Below are positions 53,101-53,378 of a stretch of DNA of 53,378 bases, piece after piece. The stretch covers positions 2,409 through 55,786 of the forward strand of contig KV908716.1 of assembly GCA_002005505.1 (NCBI GenBank). The letters run 5' to 3'. Within the stretch, counting starts at the first letter, position 1; each line of letters starts with the position of its first letter. The notes under the pieces were generated by a model. It ran no database searches. It was not told the origin of the DNA and saw nothing but the letters and a program-made list of their open reading frames with translations. The stretch comes from Botryococcus braunii. Lineage: Eukaryota > Chlorophyta > Trebouxiophyceae. A program made the position numbers and the translations under genes.

Positions 53101-53378
53101 GCCAATGGGCTTGGCATGCATGCCCCACTAGGGGGGGGGGGGATTGGCTACTTCCTTCTAATGGTGGCCACATCCTTCAAGCCATTCTCATTTGGCTTAG
53201 TAATCTTTTAAATTCTTCACATAACATATAGAGTCTAGTAAGGCATTGAAAGTAGATTAAATTGGTTACTTGCATGTTGGATGTTGTCCAATGGGCTTGG
53301 CATGCATGCCCCACTAGGGGGGGGATTTGGCTACTTCCTTCTAATGGTGGCCACATCCTTCAAGCCATGCTCATGGCT

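Larger units (their letters stand above)
42472..53378 (+). repeat. Satellite array, about 183-bp monomer, about 59 units
   Basis: Each unit reads from cttgcatgttggatgggggcc through the palindrome GGCATGCATGCC, CCCCACTA plus a run of 6-15 G, cttggctacttccttc, atggtggccacatccttca, gccatgctcatttggcttag, cttcacatatcata and gagtctagtaaggcattgg. Unit starts at 42666, 42849, 43038, 43221, 43404, 43588 and 43772 give spacings of 183-189 bp; later units shrink to about 180. The array runs off the window end. The open frames in it come from a period divisible by three and are not genes. A centromeric or heterochromatic role is possible but unproven. Confidence 0.97.

Noticed and set aside
42472..53378. 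Many 60-140 codon open frames (for example with TCMLDGGQWAWHACP) in the satellite
   Set aside because: They repeat with the monomer because the period is close to a multiple of three, occur on both strands, and have no start or context of a gene.
42472..53378. CRISPR-like array
   Set aside because: No short repeat with unique spacers; the whole 183-bp unit repeats and the context is eukaryotic.

Overview
The window is eukaryotic repeat-rich nuclear DNA, most likely from the green lineage (a land plant or charophyte-like alga). The reasons are chromodomain-bearing Ty3/gypsy elements, Ty1/copia elements, a long G-rich satellite, (TG)n tracts, and a copia primer-binding site that matches the anticodon half of a plant-type initiator tRNA-Met as I remember it. 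I cannot name the species. I see no bacterial genes, no tRNA or rRNA genes and no CRISPR array.

Layout. (1) 1-3130: low-coding DNA with two long TG microsatellites and a few short exon-like open frames that may be remnants of host genes. (2) 3239-~4665, minus strand: the 3' part of a non-LTR retrotransposon (end of the reverse transcriptase plus a restriction-like endonuclease domain), broken by one stop. (3) ~4666-23330, plus strand: a three-level nest. An old copia element (4666-5498 and 22528-~23330) was split by a younger copia relative (5504-22522, target duplication ATTTT). The younger one was itself hit twice. A deleted gypsy-A element (5826-8554, duplication CACAC) entered its 5' LTR, and a nearly intact gypsy-B element (9849-16718, duplication ATCTG) entered its gag gene. 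Every boundary resolves to TG...CA ends with an exact 5-bp duplication. (4) ~23340-34890, minus strand: a decayed second copia family (copia-B) split by a decayed gypsy-A copy (25334-31818, duplication CTGAC). (5) 34891-36085: unassigned DNA and a minus-strand chromodomain scrap. (6) 36086-42471, plus strand: a third gypsy family (gypsy-C) with gag, protease-RT-RNase H and integrase-chromodomain frames. (7) 42472-53378: a tandem satellite of about 183 bp per unit, roughly 59 units, with higher-order blocks of four and five units, running off the window.

How the parts work. The LTR elements each encode some or all of Gag (particle), protease, reverse transcriptase, RNase H and integrase. The gypsy integrases end in a chromodomain and a basic tail, which in chromoviruses directs insertion to marked chromatin. 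The three gypsy families share a TGTAAC LTR start, nearly the same primer-binding site and an unnamed domain before the protease. Families A and B also share 3' hairpins.

The most unusual item is in the younger copia. Between its primer-binding site and gag it carries an extra 153-codon ORF (8996-9457) that starts with a near copy of the histone H3 N-terminal tail (RTKQTARK). The family also appears to prime from a half-tRNA and has a duplicated cysteine motif between integrase and reverse transcriptase. Satellite plus nested chromoviruses would fit a heterochromatic, perhaps pericentromeric, location; that is inference.
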